DNA of 61,911 bases from Halobacteriales archaeon QS_5_70_15 (GTDB lineage: Archaea; Halobacteriota; Halobacteria; Halobacteriales; Haloarculaceae): positions 1-61,911 of the forward strand of contig PXRQ01000067.1 in NCBI GenBank assembly GCA_003022005.1, given 5' to 3'. Positions 9,646 through 20,000 of this stretch are shown here, one piece after another. Position numbers and translations under genes: made by a program. How positions within the stretch are numbered: the first letter of the stretch is position 1; the number at the start of each line of letters is the position of its first letter. The notes below the pieces were generated by a model. It did no database searches. It was not told the DNA's origin and worked only from the letters and a program-made list of their open reading frames with translations.

Positions 9646-10584
9646 TCAGCCGACCCCGTTGGCCCGCCTTTTCGTCCCCTCGCCCTCGTCCACGACGGGC
9701 TCGTCCACGTCCTCGAGCTCGTTGTTGACGACCGTCGTGTTCCGGGCGACGCCCTCCCCCTCGGTGAGGACGCCGACGCCGACACCGACGTCGAACCCCT
9801 CGTAGGCGTTGTTCACCACCTTGACGTCGTCCGCCGTCTCGGTCGTGTCGTCGGCCTCCTCGGGGTCGTACGCGGAGACGACCGTCCCGCAACTCGTCGA
9901 GTCGTCGGGCAGATCCTCGCCCTCGGCCTCGTTGTCCACGATCCGCGAGCGTCCGGCTGAGCTCCCGGCGTCCGAGCCGGCGTGCGCGAGGAGGTACACC
10001 GGGTACTGGACAGCCTCGAACTCGTTGTCCCGGAGGGTGTTGTCCGCGGAGTCGAACGCGAAGAACCCGATCCCGATCCCCTCGCCGGCGGAGTGGAACG
10101 CCAGCAACTCGTTCCGCCCGGCGACGACACGGGCCCCGTTGACGGCGGTCAGCGCGCGCTGTGCGGTGCCCGGCGTCCGGCGAACCCGGTGTCGAACACC
10201 CGGCCGGTCGTTCCCTGCCCGGCAAAGAGGAGCGGGTCCGCGCCGAACTCCTCGAACCGGCACCCGCTGATCCCGACCGCCACGCTGCCGTCCTCGTCCG
10301 GGTCTTCCGTGACGTACCCCCCGAAGTCGATCCGTTCGACGGTCACGTCACGGACCCGGCCCCCGGCCCCGACGAGCGGCCGGAGCCCCGAGGGCGGCGC
10401 GACCGTCGCGTCGTCGGTGCCGCGCAGGGTCAGGTCCTTCCGGACGAGGACCTGCTCGCGGTGGGTGCCGCCCTCGACGACCACCCGGTCGCGCCGCGGC
10501 GGTCCCGACGGCCAGCGCACCCGTCATCGCCGCTCCCCGTTTCGACACGTCCCGTCGCGACGCGGCGTTCGTGTCCTCGGACAT
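9646..10584 (-). pseudogene. Exported right-handed beta-helix (NosD/pectate-lyase-like) protein, disrupted
   Basis: Three pieces on the minus strand form one broken gene. Piece 1 (from ATG 10584) carries 'RRDVSKRGAAMTGALAVGTA', resembling a twin-arginine signal. Piece 2 (about 10495-10170) reads 'DRVVVEGGTHREQVLVRKDL', a classic beta-helix N-terminal coil, then repeating coils such as 'VERIDFGGY' and 'FEEFGADPLLFAGQG'. Piece 3 (about 10185-9646) continues with 'TPGTAQRALTAVNGARVVAG' and several N-x-x-V-x-N coils. Pieces 2 and 3 rejoin if one base is restored near 10165-10180; between pieces 1 and 2 some residues also appear to be missing. Function would have been a surface or exported polysaccharide-related protein. 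Confidence 0.55.
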
Positions 10585-10773
10585 GTGAATCCTCCGCCGC
10601 AGTGCGTTGGTTGTCAGCGAACGATACACAAAAGCCCGACGGCCACGAGAACCTCTTCCGGGAGACGGGGGAGTCCACGTCCCGGTCTCCGGAGATCGAC
10701 TCTCCGGCGAGCGGCCCTGTCCTCGGGGTCGGGGGTCCCGTCGGACCACACGGTCGCGACCCCCTCGACCGGC

Positions 10774-10983
10774 TCACTCCCGCGTCGTGTCGATGCCGAG
10801 CGTCGCGTTCAGCCCACAGAAGCAGGTCGTGGCGTTGAACCCGGCGCCGAGCGCGCCGAGCAGGGCGACCAGGCCGAGCGAGCGCCGCCCGGAGCGGAGC
10901 GCGCTGACCGCGACGACTGTCAGGACGACGGCGAGCAGGGCACGGGCGAGGCGGTCGACCCCGCCGATGTTCCGATCCGGCAT
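10774..10983 (-). CDS. Small DUF2892-type membrane protein
   Basis: A 69-residue protein with two hydrophobic helices and the DUF2892-like pattern: an N-terminal 'NIGGVDRLARALLAVVL', then 'GLVALLGALGAGFNATTCFC' and the terminal 'GLNATLGIDT'. DUF2892 domains occur alone or fused to rhodanese domains in the cytoplasmic membrane (YgaP-like); their role is unclear. The ATG at 10983 is preferred over one at 11001 because a TATA-like TTTAGGTAT sits 22-30 nt before it. The two cysteines (TCFC) are typical of the family. Confidence 0.8.
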   Translation of the reverse strand: MPDRNIGGVDRLARALLAVVLTVVAVSALRSGRRSLGLVALLGALGAGFNATTCFCGLNATLGIDTTRE

Positions 10984-11163
10984 ACGAACACGAACGGACA
11001 CGGGATACCTAAATCCACGGGCGGCGGCGATCGAGGAATGGTCCGCGCGGCGGCCACGGACGTCTCGGCCTCGCCGGTCGGGAGCGCCCGCACGAGGTAG
11101 GGGCCCATCTCCGGGCTCCGGGGGGACGGGGCCGTCGGCTTCCCGTGCCAGAGGGCGGGGGGA

Positions 11164-12312
11164 TCAGACCCGTTCGACCGTCTCCAGCAGCCGCCCTATC
11201 CGTCGGATCGCCTCCTCGATGGACGCGAGGTCGGTCGCGTAGGAGAACCTGAGGTAGTCCGCGGCGCGCTCGCCGAAGTCCACGCCCGGCGTGACCACGA
11301 CGCCCGCATCGGAGAGGAGGAGGTCGGCCACCTCGAGCGCGTCGCCGGGGAGGTCGCTCACGTCGGCGAGCAGGTAGTAGGCGCCCCCCGGCGTGTAGCC
11401 GAGGCCGAGACCCCAGTCCTCGACCGCGTCGACGAGCAGGTCGCGCCGCTCGCGGTAGGTCCCCCTGATCTCGTCCAGCCGGCCGGGCGGAGTTTCCAGG
11501 GCGGCGACGCCGGCGTCCTGGACGAAGTTCGGCGCGCAGATGAGGGTGTTCTGTGCGAGGCGGTTGACCGCGTCGACGTACCCGGAGGGGACGACCATCC
11601 AGCCGAGCCGCCAGCCGGTCATCGCGAACCGCTTGGAGAAGCCGTCGAGGACGAACGCGTCGTCGGTGTACTCGAGGACCGTGTGCTCCTCGACGCCGTA
11701 GGAGAGGCCGTGATACACCTCGTCGGCGACCACCGTCGCGTCGTCGGCCGCCGCGAGCGCCACCAGCGACTCGAGGGTATCGCCGTCCATCACCGCGCCC
11801 GTGGGGTTGGCGGGGGAGTTGAGGAGCAGGGCGCGCGTCCCGTCGTCGATCGCGGCCTCGAAGTCCGCGAGCTGTGGCCGGAACCCCCCGGCAGCCCGCA
11901 GTGGGACGGTCTCGACGCGGCCGCCGACCGTCCGGACGAAGTTCGGGTAGCACGCGTAGTGCGGGTCGGTGAGGACGACCGCCTCGCCGGGGTCGACGAG
12001 TGCGGCCATCGCGAGCAGCAGCCCCGGCGAGGAGCCGGGCGTGACGACGATACGATCGGGGTCGACGTCGACCCCGTACTCGCGGTCGTAGCGGGCGGCG
12101 ATGGCCCGCCGGATCTCGGGCTTGCCCCGCGCCGCCGTGTAGCCCGTGTTGCCGCCCCGGAGCGACTCCACGGCCGTCTCGGTCACCGCGTCCGGCGGCG
12201 AGAAGTCCGGCTCGCCGACCTCCAAGTGGACCACGTCCTCCATCTCGTTCGCCCGCTCCAGCACGTCCATCGCGATGAACGGCGTCACCTCCCTCGCGCG
12301 CTGTGAGACCAT
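11164..12312 (-). CDS. Class I/II pyridoxal-phosphate aminotransferase
   Basis: 382 residues of a fold-type I aspartate-aminotransferase-like enzyme: N-terminal 'SQRAREVTPFIAMDVLERA', substrate-binding 'LEVGEPDFSPP', PLP-phosphate residues 'TPGSSPGLLLAM', 'LLNSPANPTGAVMD' (Asn-Pro-Asn-like), 'ADEVYHGLSYG' (Asp and Tyr contacting PLP) and the Schiff-base lysine in 'DGFSKRFAMTGWRLGW' near residue 230; Arg in 'YLRFSYATD' binds the substrate carboxylate. It transfers amino groups between an amino acid and a 2-oxo acid; the exact amino acid is not predictable. Translation probably starts at ATG 12312. It lies alone, next to a palindrome-rich gap. Confidence 0.88.
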   Translation of the reverse strand: MVSQRAREVTPFIAMDVLERANEMEDVVHLEVGEPDFSPPDAVTETAVESLRGGNTGYTAARGKPEIRRAIAARYDREYGVDVDPDRIVVTPGSSPGLLLAMAALVDPGEAVVLTDPHYACYPNFVRTVGGRVETVPLRAAGGFRPQLADFEAAIDDGTRALLLNSPANPTGAVMDGDTLESLVALAAADDATVVADEVYHGLSYGVEEHTVLEYTDDAFVLDGFSKRFAMTGWRLGWMVVPSGYVDAVNRLAQNTLICAPNFVQDAGVAALETPPGRLDEIRGTYRERRDLLVDAVEDWGLGLGYTPGGAYYLLADVSDLPGDALEVADLLLSDAGVVVTPGVDFGERAADYLRFSYATDLASIEEAIRRIGRLLETVERV

Positions 12313-12410
12313 CTGTAGTGGGGCGTCGTACGGAGGAGGAGTACGAATATCATCGGGTATCGGTCGGAAGCGATCCCGGACAGGACATCGGGTGGGACCG
12401 AAAGGGGCCG

Positions 12411-12685
12411 TGCGCGGTCGGTCGAAACGGCGGAGCCGTTTCGTGATGACGAGAGGCGCGACGCGCCTCTCGAACCACGGCGGAGCCGCCGCGACCATTC
12501 GAGGCCGGCGTTGCGGCCTCGCGCCGGCTCCGGGAAGCACGGCGAAGTAAGCACCGCAGGGAGTGAACTGGCGGAGCGAGTGAACGACCGAGGCGCGAAG
12601 CGAGCCGCGCCACCGGAACCGGCGGGGGCTTTCGAGGCGTTCCCGGTAGCTCATCGGCGACGATAGAAACAGTTCGAAAGCCCCC
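12411..12685. repeat. Cluster of short GC-rich inverted repeats
   Basis: The 557-bp gap between the aminotransferase and hisD holds no plausible gene but many short palindromes: GAAACGGCGGAGCCGTTTC (about 12422-12440), GAGAGGCGCGACGCGCCTCTC split around GAC (about 12451-12472), GGCGGAGCCGCC (about 12480-12491) and GAGGCCG...CGGCCTC (about 12501-12520), and a perfect 12-bp inverted repeat (GGGGGCTTTCGA at 12624-12635 with TCGAAAGCCCCC at 12674-12685). In DNA or RNA these would form a row of hairpins. They may be terminators of one or both flanking transcripts or a haloarchaeal palindromic repeat. Confidence 0.55.
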
Positions 12686-12695
12686 GGCCCCTTTC

Positions 12696-12777
12696 ATACG
12701 GTCGTGCGTCGTCCGTTACCGATGATCGCCGATCCCGTCCGGGTTGATCGCCGGTACATCGGTACGCACGACCGTAT
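12696..12777. repeat. Two-part inverted repeat upstream of hisD
   Basis: ATACGGTCGTGCGT (12696-12709) is exactly complementary to ACGCACGACCGTAT (12764-12777), and inside it ACCGATG (12718-12724) is complementary to CATCGGT (12757-12763). Together they could form an extended hairpin of 21 pairs with an 8-nt bulge. The hisD TATA-like element (CTTTTTTGTT, near 12838) lies about 60 bp downstream, so it is outside the mapped leaderless transcript and is more likely a terminator, cruciform or regulator-binding site than a leader structure. Confidence 0.5.
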
Positions 12778-12869
12778 CAGTCCCACCCGATGTTTCGCCC
12801 GAGACGTTTCCGAACGACACCCGAGCGGGGCGACGACCTTTTTGTTCGCCGGTCGAGAGGCGACGCGTC

Positions 12870-14210
12870 ATGGCCGAATACCTCAAGTCGGCGGCCGACG
12901 CCTCGCTCGAGATCCCGCAGGACGTGACCGAGTCGGTGCGGGAGATCGTCGACACGGTACGGGAGAACGGCGACGAGGGGGTCCGCGAACTCACGCGGCG
13001 GTTCGACGACGTCGAGCGCGATGACCTCCGGGTGACCGAGGACGAGATCGAGGCGGCGGCCGAGGAACTCACCGAGGCCGAGCGGCGGACCATCGACAAC
13101 ACCGTCGAGAACGTCCGGGCGTTCCACGAGGAGCAGTTCGCGAACCTGGAAGGGTTCGAGCGGGAGTTCCACGACGGCGTGACCCTCGGGACGCGGCTGG
13201 TTCCCGTCCGGAAGGCCGGCGTGTACGTCCCCGGCGGCCGGAAGCCGCTCGTGGCGGCCCCGGCCATGACCATCGTTCCGGCGGTCATCGCCGGCGTGGA
13301 GACCGTCGTCGCGTGTGCGCCACCCCAGGCCGACGGGTCCGTCCAGCCCGCACAGCTGTACGCGATGGACCGGGCGGGTGCCGACGAGATCTACGTCGCC
13401 GGCGGGGCACAGGCCATCGCCGCGATGGCCTACGGCACCGAGACGATACCGGGCGTCGAGAACGTCACGGGCCCGGGAAACGTCTTCGTCATCGAGGCCA
13501 AGCGCCAGGTCTACGGCCACGTCGGGATCGACTTCCTCGCCGGGCCGACGGAGGTGCTGATCATCGCAGACTCGACGGCCGACCCCGAGATGGTCGCGAC
13601 GGATCTGCTTGCCCAGGCCGAGCACGACCCGCGCTCGCGGGCGGCGCTCGTGGCGACGGACCGGGACCTCGCCGAGGCGGCCGTCGACGAGCTCCACGGG
13701 CAGTTGCCGACCCTCCGCACGGAGGAGATAGCCCGGGAGTCCTGGGCGGAGAACGGCGAGGTCGTCCTCTGTGAGGACCTCGGGGAGGCCGCCACGGTCG
13801 CCAACGACTGGGCGCCAGAACACCTCCAAGTGATGACCGACGAGCCCCGCGAGCTCCTCGACGACCTCCACAACTACGGCTCGCTGTTCCTCGGCCACCA
13901 CGCGCCGGTGGTGTTCGGCGACAAGGCCGTCGGGACGAACCACACCCTCCCGACGCTGGAGGTCGCGACGTACAGCGGCGGCATCAACGTCACGACCTAC
14001 CTGAAGGTGCTGACCCACCAGGAGCTCACGGCGGCGGGCGCGGACGGCATCGCGCCGTGGGCGGCGAAGATCTGCGAGCTCGAGGGGACACACGCCCACC
14101 AGATCTCGGCGGAGAAGCGGATCGTCTCGGCGGAGGGACGGGAACTCGCCCGCGACCTCGATCTCGAATCCGGCGGGGGCGTCGACCTCTCCCGCGAGGA
14201 CCAGAAGTGA
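12870..14210 (+). CDS. hisD: Histidinol dehydrogenase
   Basis: A 446-residue enzyme that performs the last two oxidations of histidine biosynthesis, L-histidinol to L-histidine with two NAD+, using a catalytic zinc. Conserved stretches are 'VPVRKAGVYVPGGRKPL', 'GGAQAIAAMAYGTETIP', 'GPGNVFVIEAKRQVYGHVG', 'FLAGPTEVLIIAD', 'LLAQAEHDPRSRA' (zinc ligands), 'HNYGSLFLGHHAPV' and 'GTNHTLPT' (catalytic His). The ATG at 12870 has a T-rich TATA-like element about 27 nt upstream, so it is probably leaderless. It stands alone, as his genes are usually scattered in haloarchaea. Length matches the family. Confidence 0.96.
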   Translation: MAEYLKSAADASLEIPQDVTESVREIVDTVRENGDEGVRELTRRFDDVERDDLRVTEDEIEAAAEELTEAERRTIDNTVENVRAFHEEQFANLEGFEREFHDGVTLGTRLVPVRKAGVYVPGGRKPLVAAPAMTIVPAVIAGVETVVACAPPQADGSVQPAQLYAMDRAGADEIYVAGGAQAIAAMAYGTETIPGVENVTGPGNVFVIEAKRQVYGHVGIDFLAGPTEVLIIADSTADPEMVATDLLAQAEHDPRSRAALVATDRDLAEAAVDELHGQLPTLRTEEIARESWAENGEVVLCEDLGEAATVANDWAPEHLQVMTDEPRELLDDLHNYGSLFLGHHAPVVFGDKAVGTNHTLPTLEVATYSGGINVTTYLKVLTHQELTAAGADGIAPWAAKICELEGTHAHQISAEKRIVSAEGRELARDLDLESGGGVDLSREDQK

Positions 14211-14432
14211 GCGGGCCGGGCGGGAACTGACGGTACCGACGCTCGGTGCGGCGGCTCGCGAGTCACCGGTGGAGAGGGGGGGTCGAGGGGGATCGACCCA
14301 CCGGACGGTGAGATTTCGGAGTTCGACTCTCGTCCCCCGCCCCCGCTGCGGGAACGGCGGGACTCGGGAGCGCTCGCCTCGAGCGCCGAAGCGACGCGAA
14401 CGCATATTGAACACGCCACCGAACGGGCGCCC

Positions 14433-14873
14433 GTGAGACGGCGCACCGGGACCGCACTCGCCGTCGCATTCCTCGCCCTCCTCGCGCTCGTCGGCGTCGC
14501 ACAGATGTTCGTGTTCGGACCGGGCGCCGACTGCGGACTCGGCACGGCACAGGTGTACATCGTGTACGAGACGAACGGGAGGGGGTCCGACGCCTCGGAC
14601 GGTCGAATAGCGATCCAGCAGGCGTACGGGGTCGAGAAGAACGACACCGACAGGCCGTTCACGATACGGGAGGTCGGGCCGAACCAGTCCGAGTTCAACC
14701 GCTCGTACGCACGCGAGGCACCGCTGCGAGAGGAGGTGAAAGAGGGTGTTCCGGCGCGCTCGGGGGGGATCGACGAGGACGAGGCGTTCTATCTGTTCTA
14801 CGGGGACGGGCGTAGTGGTGTCGGCGCGACCGAGGATGGCGAAGTGTTCGTGCTTACTGCAGGAATTTGCTGA
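14433..14873 (+). CDS. Uncharacterized exported or membrane-anchored small protein
   Basis: A 146-residue protein. Residues 6-25 form one hydrophobic helix after a basic start (MRRRT), so it is an N-terminal anchor or signal peptide; the rest is polar, acidic and predicted outside the cell ('TAQVYIVYETNGRGSDASDG', 'FYLFYGDGRSGVGATEDGE'). Two cysteines, one after the helix and one as the last residue, could pair. I recognise no family. The GTG at 14433 is supported by GCATATTGAAC about 27 nt upstream (leaderless). The flanking gaps hold nothing clear. Confidence 0.65.
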   Translation: MRRRTGTALAVAFLALLALVGVAQMFVFGPGADCGLGTAQVYIVYETNGRGSDASDGRIAIQQAYGVEKNDTDRPFTIREVGPNQSEFNRSYAREAPLREEVKEGVPARSGGIDEDEAFYLFYGDGRSGVGATEDGEVFVLTAGIC

Positions 14874-15075
14874 GGGTGTGGAATCCAGCCCGAACGGACC
14901 GGCACGCTTCGGACGATGCGCTCCTGGCTCTCTAAGGGCGCAGGTATCACCCCGGGCGCCGGGCGCTCCGCTGGACCGCCAGAACCGGCCGCGAGACGGA
15001 GCGCGCTAGGGCGGCCTGCCCCCCCCCCGGCCGTCGAGTACACCTACGGCTCGAGGGTTCGAACCTCCGGGTTCA

Positions 15076-15148
15076 TAGTCCCAGAAGGATTCGAACCTTC
15101 GTCGTTGCCCCCAGAAGGCAACAGGATTGGCCACTACCCCATGGGACT
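15076..15148 (-). tRNA. tRNA-Gln (anticodon CTG)
   Basis: Read on the minus strand, the 73-nt segment folds as a cloverleaf: acceptor stem AGTCCCA/TGGGACT with discriminator A, D-arm around GTAGTGG, anticodon stem TTGCC/GGCAA with loop TTCTGGG (anticodon CTG, glutamine), and T-arm GAAGG-TTCGAAT-CCTTC. No intron and no encoded CCA is seen. The gene is isolated, between a small exported protein and the GT4 gene. Confidence 0.93.
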
Positions 15149-15342
15149 GGAACGTCCACCCGCGTCCACGCTCGGTCGCAGGCACCCGGGAGTACCCCCC
15201 TGAGCGTTATCAATATTCCGGAGTGTGCTCGGGTGTCGCGTCACGAACCGGGCGTCGTGGCGTCGGACCCGGTCGCGAGTCGGACGGGCGGCACGAACCT
15301 ATTTAACCGATTCCGCCCCACCCTCGGACGGAGACAGTCGAG

Positions 15343-16404
15343 ATGGTTCCGAAGGTACTGATGCTCGGCTGGGGGTTCCCGCCGAAGATAACCGGGGGGC
15401 TCGACACGGCGGTCGCGGAACTGTTCGAGGTGTTCCGGGCCCGGGACGACGTGGGGATAGAGCTGGTGCTGCCGGCGGAGTACGCCCCCGAGGATCGGGA
15501 GGGCATCCACGGGGTGCCGACGGGGCAGGGCGGCATCGTCACCCGCATCGGCCGGCTCGCCGACGAGTTCGCAGACCGCGCTGGCGACACGGACATCATC
15601 CACACCAACGACTGGTTCGGCTACAGCCCGGGCTCGCGGGCGCAGATGGACCACGACGTGGAGTGGGTCACCACGTTCCACTCGCTCTCCTCGGACCGGA
15701 ACGTCAACCCCCCCGAGCGGGAGGTCGAAACCGAACAGCGGGTGGCCAACCGCTCAGACCACCTCGTCGCGGTGAGCGAGTTCACGCGGAACAGGATCAA
15801 GCGCGAGTACGGGGCCGACGCGACGGTCATCTACAACGGCTTCTCGTCGGTCGAGCCCACCGGGCGCGACCTCAAGGACGAGTACGACATCGACGGGAAG
15901 ATGCTGTTCTTCGTCGGGCGGCACACCGACCAGAAGGGCATCTCGCACCTGCTGTACGCCGTCTCGAAGCTCGGTCGCGACGACGTGACGCTGGTCCTCG
16001 GCGGGACGGGCCACCTCACCGACCAGCTCGAGCGGTTCACGGAGCTGCTGGGCATCGAGGACCGGGTCGTGTTCGCCGGCTACGTCCCCGAGGCGGAACT
16101 CGGCGACTACTACGCCAGCGCGGACCTGTTCGTCTCCCCGTCGCTCGCGGAACCGTTCGGCATCACCATCGTCGAGGCGCTCTCGGTCGGGACCCGCGTG
16201 GTCGCCTGCGAGAGCGGGGCCGCCGAACTGCTCCCCGAGGACTGCGTCATCGAGGTCGAACCCGACTCGGACTCGATCGCCGACGGCATCGAGCGCGGGC
16301 TGACGATGGACGCGCCGCTGGAGTACGACGTCCGGACGTGGGAACAGGTCGGCCAGGAGCACGTCGAGTTCTACGACCGCGTCCTCGGAGAGACGGAAGA
16401 GTGA
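15343..16404 (+). CDS. GT4-family glycosyltransferase (glycogen/starch synthase-like)
   Basis: A 353-residue GT-B enzyme. The N-terminal Rossmann domain has the acceptor loop 'GWGFPPKITGGLDTAVAEL'; the C-terminal domain has the GT4 pattern 'LFFVGRHTDQKGISHLL' and the nucleotide-sugar/catalytic EX7E region 'PSLAEPFGITIVEAL'. It transfers a sugar from a nucleotide donor, probably glucose onto an alpha-glucan or a related acceptor. Support is contextual: the nearby giant GH15 protein degrades alpha-glucans, and I recall such GT4/GH15 pairs as common in haloarchaea. A TATA-like TATTTAAC (about 15299-15306) lies 37-44 nt upstream, leaving a short leader. It is about 350 residues, shorter than bacterial GlgA. 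Confidence 0.85.
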   Translation: MVPKVLMLGWGFPPKITGGLDTAVAELFEVFRARDDVGIELVLPAEYAPEDREGIHGVPTGQGGIVTRIGRLADEFADRAGDTDIIHTNDWFGYSPGSRAQMDHDVEWVTTFHSLSSDRNVNPPEREVETEQRVANRSDHLVAVSEFTRNRIKREYGADATVIYNGFSSVEPTGRDLKDEYDIDGKMLFFVGRHTDQKGISHLLYAVSKLGRDDVTLVLGGTGHLTDQLERFTELLGIEDRVVFAGYVPEAELGDYYASADLFVSPSLAEPFGITIVEALSVGTRVVACESGAAELLPEDCVIEVEPDSDSIADGIERGLTMDAPLEYDVRTWEQVGQEHVEFYDRVLGETEE

Positions 16405-16545
16405 CCCCCCGAACGGTGGCGCGCCCGAGGTCCGCGGTCGGTCGCCCCGGCCGGTTCGGACCGTCCGTCGTGGTCGTTTACCGGCGACCACCGGCTTCGA
16501 TCCCGACGGCTTCCGGATGACCGCGAGCCGTCGCGGCCGTCCGTC

Positions 16546-16896
16546 TCAGCGGAGGAACCGGACGTCCGTCACCGGCTCGGGGTGGACGATGCGGTAGCCG
16601 TCGGCGGTCGGCTGGAGCCCCTCGATGGCGGTGGACTCAGCGCTCCGGTACGGCGTCTCGCCACGCCCGCTGCCGGACTCGTAGGGGCTGTCGTAGGGGG
16701 TCCGGCGGCCGCTCTCCGGCGGCCGGTCGAAGTCCTCCGGGGGGAGATAGATGTGTTCGCCGCCCGGCGACCGCACGACGACCGCGGTGTCGCGATCGCC
16801 GGACACGCGGATCTCGGTCCGCCCGTCCGCCATGGTCATGTCGAAGTCGACCGTCTCGCTCCCCCCGTCCGGCCCGGCGTCGGATGACTCGCTCAT
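16546..16896 (-). CDS. Uncharacterized haloarchaeal protein
   Basis: 116 residues, acidic, without membrane segments. The N-terminal half has a strand-rich stretch ('TVDFDMTMADGRTEIRVSG', 'RDTAVVVRSPGGEHIYLPPE'), followed by a polar Ser/Tyr/Gly-rich linker with repeated 'PYxSxYESG'-like pieces, and a C-terminal 'DGYRIVHPEPVTDVRFLR'. I recognise no characterised domain. It lies divergently between the GT4 and GH15 genes, which suggests but does not prove a link to glucan metabolism. Confidence 0.6.
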   Translation of the reverse strand: MSESSDAGPDGGSETVDFDMTMADGRTEIRVSGDRDTAVVVRSPGGEHIYLPPEDFDRPPESGRRTPYDSPYESGSGRGETPYRSAESTAIEGLQPTADGYRIVHPEPVTDVRFLR

Positions 16897-17095
16897 ACCC
16901 GTGGGGCGGTCCTGCAACACTTAGCTGTTTTCCGCCCGGCCCGCACCCGGGGCAGCCTCGACCCTCGCGGGACCCGAACGGACTCCCGGGAGCCGCGCGT
17001 TCCGACCGGGAGCCCCGAGAGCCGACGGGGGACCCCGGCGAGCGCGTGGATCCGGTGCTCAACACTACTATACGTGATGGATCAGACCGTGTGGT

Positions 17096-20000
17096 ATGCG
17101 GTTGCGAACGGCGCTCAACGACTACAAGCGCGACCGTGCCGCCGCCCGTCAGTACCCCGGGGAACGGCGGACGGTCCACGGGGCCTTCTCCGGGTACGGC
17201 GACCGACTCGTCCACGTCGATCCGTCCGGAAGCGTCAGGGACTTCTCGTCTTCGCTCTCGGGGCTGTACGGGATCGACCGGTCGCGCCTGGGCATCAGGA
17301 CCGGGACGCGGACCCACTGGTTCGACGATCTCGAGACCATCCGCCAGCACTACTACCGGGACACGAACCTCGTGGAGACCGAGTACGACGTGGGGGAGTT
17401 CACCGTCCACCAGTACGACATGACGCTGGGGCGGGCCCACGTCACCCACGTGGAACTCCGCGGGGAGGTGCCCGCCCGGGCCCACCTCGTGGCGTTCCTG
17501 ACCCTGGCGCCGGAGGGACGGGACACCGGCGTCGGCCGGCTGATCCACGAGGACGGCGGCCCGGACGGGAGCAAGGCGGTCGAGGTGTTCCACCACCGGG
17601 AGCACGACTACGTGACTGCTTCGACCGGCCTCGACCGGGTTGAGGGACAGGTCCCCGAGCGGTTCGAGGAGATACTCGACGAGGGGGCCGTCGAGTTCCC
17701 CCGGGACGTGACGATGAACCGGTACGAGGACGCCCACCTCTCGGGCGACGTGCTGGTGACAGCTCCGTTGGAACGGGCCGGTCGGGCCGCCCGGACGACG
17801 CTCGTCACCCAGCTTTCGGACCACGGGGAGATAGCCCGCGAAACCGCCCTCGCCGACCTCCGTGACTGTGCCACCTCCTACCGGACCGCCGACGACGTCC
17901 GCGAGGCGGCCCGGAAGTGGACCGGCATGGACGTCCCCGAGGGGACGCCGAGGGGCGGGCTGGTCGAGGCCGACCGTCGCGTGCTCGGCCTGCTCGAGGC
18001 CCCGAGCGGGGCGCGCATCACCGCCCCGGAGTTCGACCCGTTCAACGTGAACTCCGGGGGGTACGGCTACACCTGGGTCGGCGAGGACGCGTGGGTGGCG
18101 GGGAGCCTGCTGTCGGCGGCCGACCGCCTGGGCCTCGACGTCGACGAGGACCTGTTCGAGAGCGCGCTGTTCCACTGCGGAACCCAGCGGGCGGACGGCA
18201 CGTGGCCACACCGCGTCTGGGCGTCGGACGGGACCATCGCGCCGGGGTGGGCGAACGCGACGGTCGAGGGCGGCGACTCCGCGGAGCACCGCGCCGACAC
18301 GACCGCCCGGACGGTGCGGTTCCTGGCGACGCTGCTCCGCGAGCGTCACGTCCCCGAGGACCTCGCCGGCGAGATGCGCGGGACCATCGAGGCCGCCGTC
18401 GCGGCGATGGACCGCTCGCTGGAGGAGAACGGGCTCCCGGAGCCGTGTCTGAACGTCTGGGAGGACATGCTCGGGCAGTTCACCCACACCGCGGCGACCT
18501 ACCTCGGGGCGTACGCGGCGGTGGCCCGGGCGCCCGTCCCCGGATGGCTGGCCGACGGCGCCCGCGAGAGCGCCGAGCGGGTCTACGGGGGGCTCGATCG
18601 GCTCTGGGACGACGAGTTCGGCTTCTACGCCCTCCGGCTGGAGGACGGCGCCCGCGACTCGCGGCTCGACGCGTCGACGTTCGCGCTCGTCGAGGCCCTC
18701 CGGGAGTACGCCTCGCTGGAGGGGAAGGGGCTCACCGAGACGGACCTCGACCGCCTGGCCGATCACGCGGGCGCGCTGCTCAACGGGCTCTACCGGAACC
18801 CGAGGGGGAGTCCGGTCGCGGGGCTGGCCCGCTACGAGGGGGACCGCTGGCGGACAGGCGGCGGCGACCAGGCAGAGGAGAGGGTCTGCTCGCTCTCGAC
18901 GGCCGTCGGGGCGGTCGGGGCGGCGCGGCTCGGCGAACTGCTCGACGGCTACGGCCGAAGCGGCGAGGCGTTCCGCGAGCGCGCGCGGAACCTGTACGAA
19001 CTGCTGGGGCCGGACGGCCCGCTCTGTACGGACGCTGGCTACCTCGCGGCGGGGGCCTTCGAGACCCCGCTCGGCCCGGCACACGCCGCCCGGCTCCGGA
19101 CGACCGCCGTCCTCGCCGAGCACGACGGACTCCCGAGGGCGGCGACGCCGGCGGGCCCGGAGGAGCGGCTCCACTGGACCACCGGCGAGAAGTTCGGCGT
19201 CGGCACCGTCGCCGACCACGGGGGCGAGGACCCCTCGCGTGTCTGGTTCACCCTCACCGAGGGCGCCCTGACGGAGCTCCGCTTCCCCCGGGTCGACCTG
19301 CTGAACCTCCGGACGCTCGACTTCCTCGTGCGGTGCCCGGCGGAGTCCTACCTCGTGCGGACCCACGAGGAGCTCCGCCCCGGGCGGGGCGAGGGCTCGG
19401 TCGACCGCCGGGTCGAGCCCGCGGCCGACGACGCGCTCCTGTTCAGACACGTCGTCACGGAGACCGACGACGGCCACGGCCACGAGTGGACGCTGACGGT
19501 GGAGTACGCGGCCGATCCCGTCCACGACGCCGTCGTCGCGGACGTCGCGTTCGAGGCCCACGACGGGAAGCGCTACGAGGTGTTCGCGGTCGCGGACACG
19601 GCACCCCGGACCCCCGGCGAGCGCGACCGGGGGCTGCGGCTCGGCGAACCGGGCGAACACCACCTCGTCACCCGCGACGCGGACGCCTACACCGGCGAGG
19701 CCGTCCCGCCGCTGCTCGTCGACGAGGACGGCGAGGGCTACTCGGTCGCCGTCGCGCTCGCCGCGGCCGACCGCTTCGACTGGGCGACCGTCGGCGTCGC
19801 CGGCGGCGACCACCTCGCGGAGGTGTTCGCCGACGGCCCGCTCCCGGAGCCGCGGGACCGCGTCGACAGCGACCACGTCGTCCTCGTCGGGCGGCTCGGG
19901 GTCGGCGGGAGCGTGGACGGGCAGGTCGCCCTCGGGCTGGCGGGGACGGGCGACACCGCCGCCGCCCTCGGCGAGGCACAGGGGGCGCTCGCGCGGGGCT

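Noticed and set aside
15053..15067. GAGGGTTCGAACCTC, resembling a tRNA T-arm, 9 nt from tRNA-Gln
   Set aside because: No acceptor, D or anticodon stem accompanies it and it differs from the tRNA-Gln 3' end, so neither a second tRNA nor an integration site is supported.
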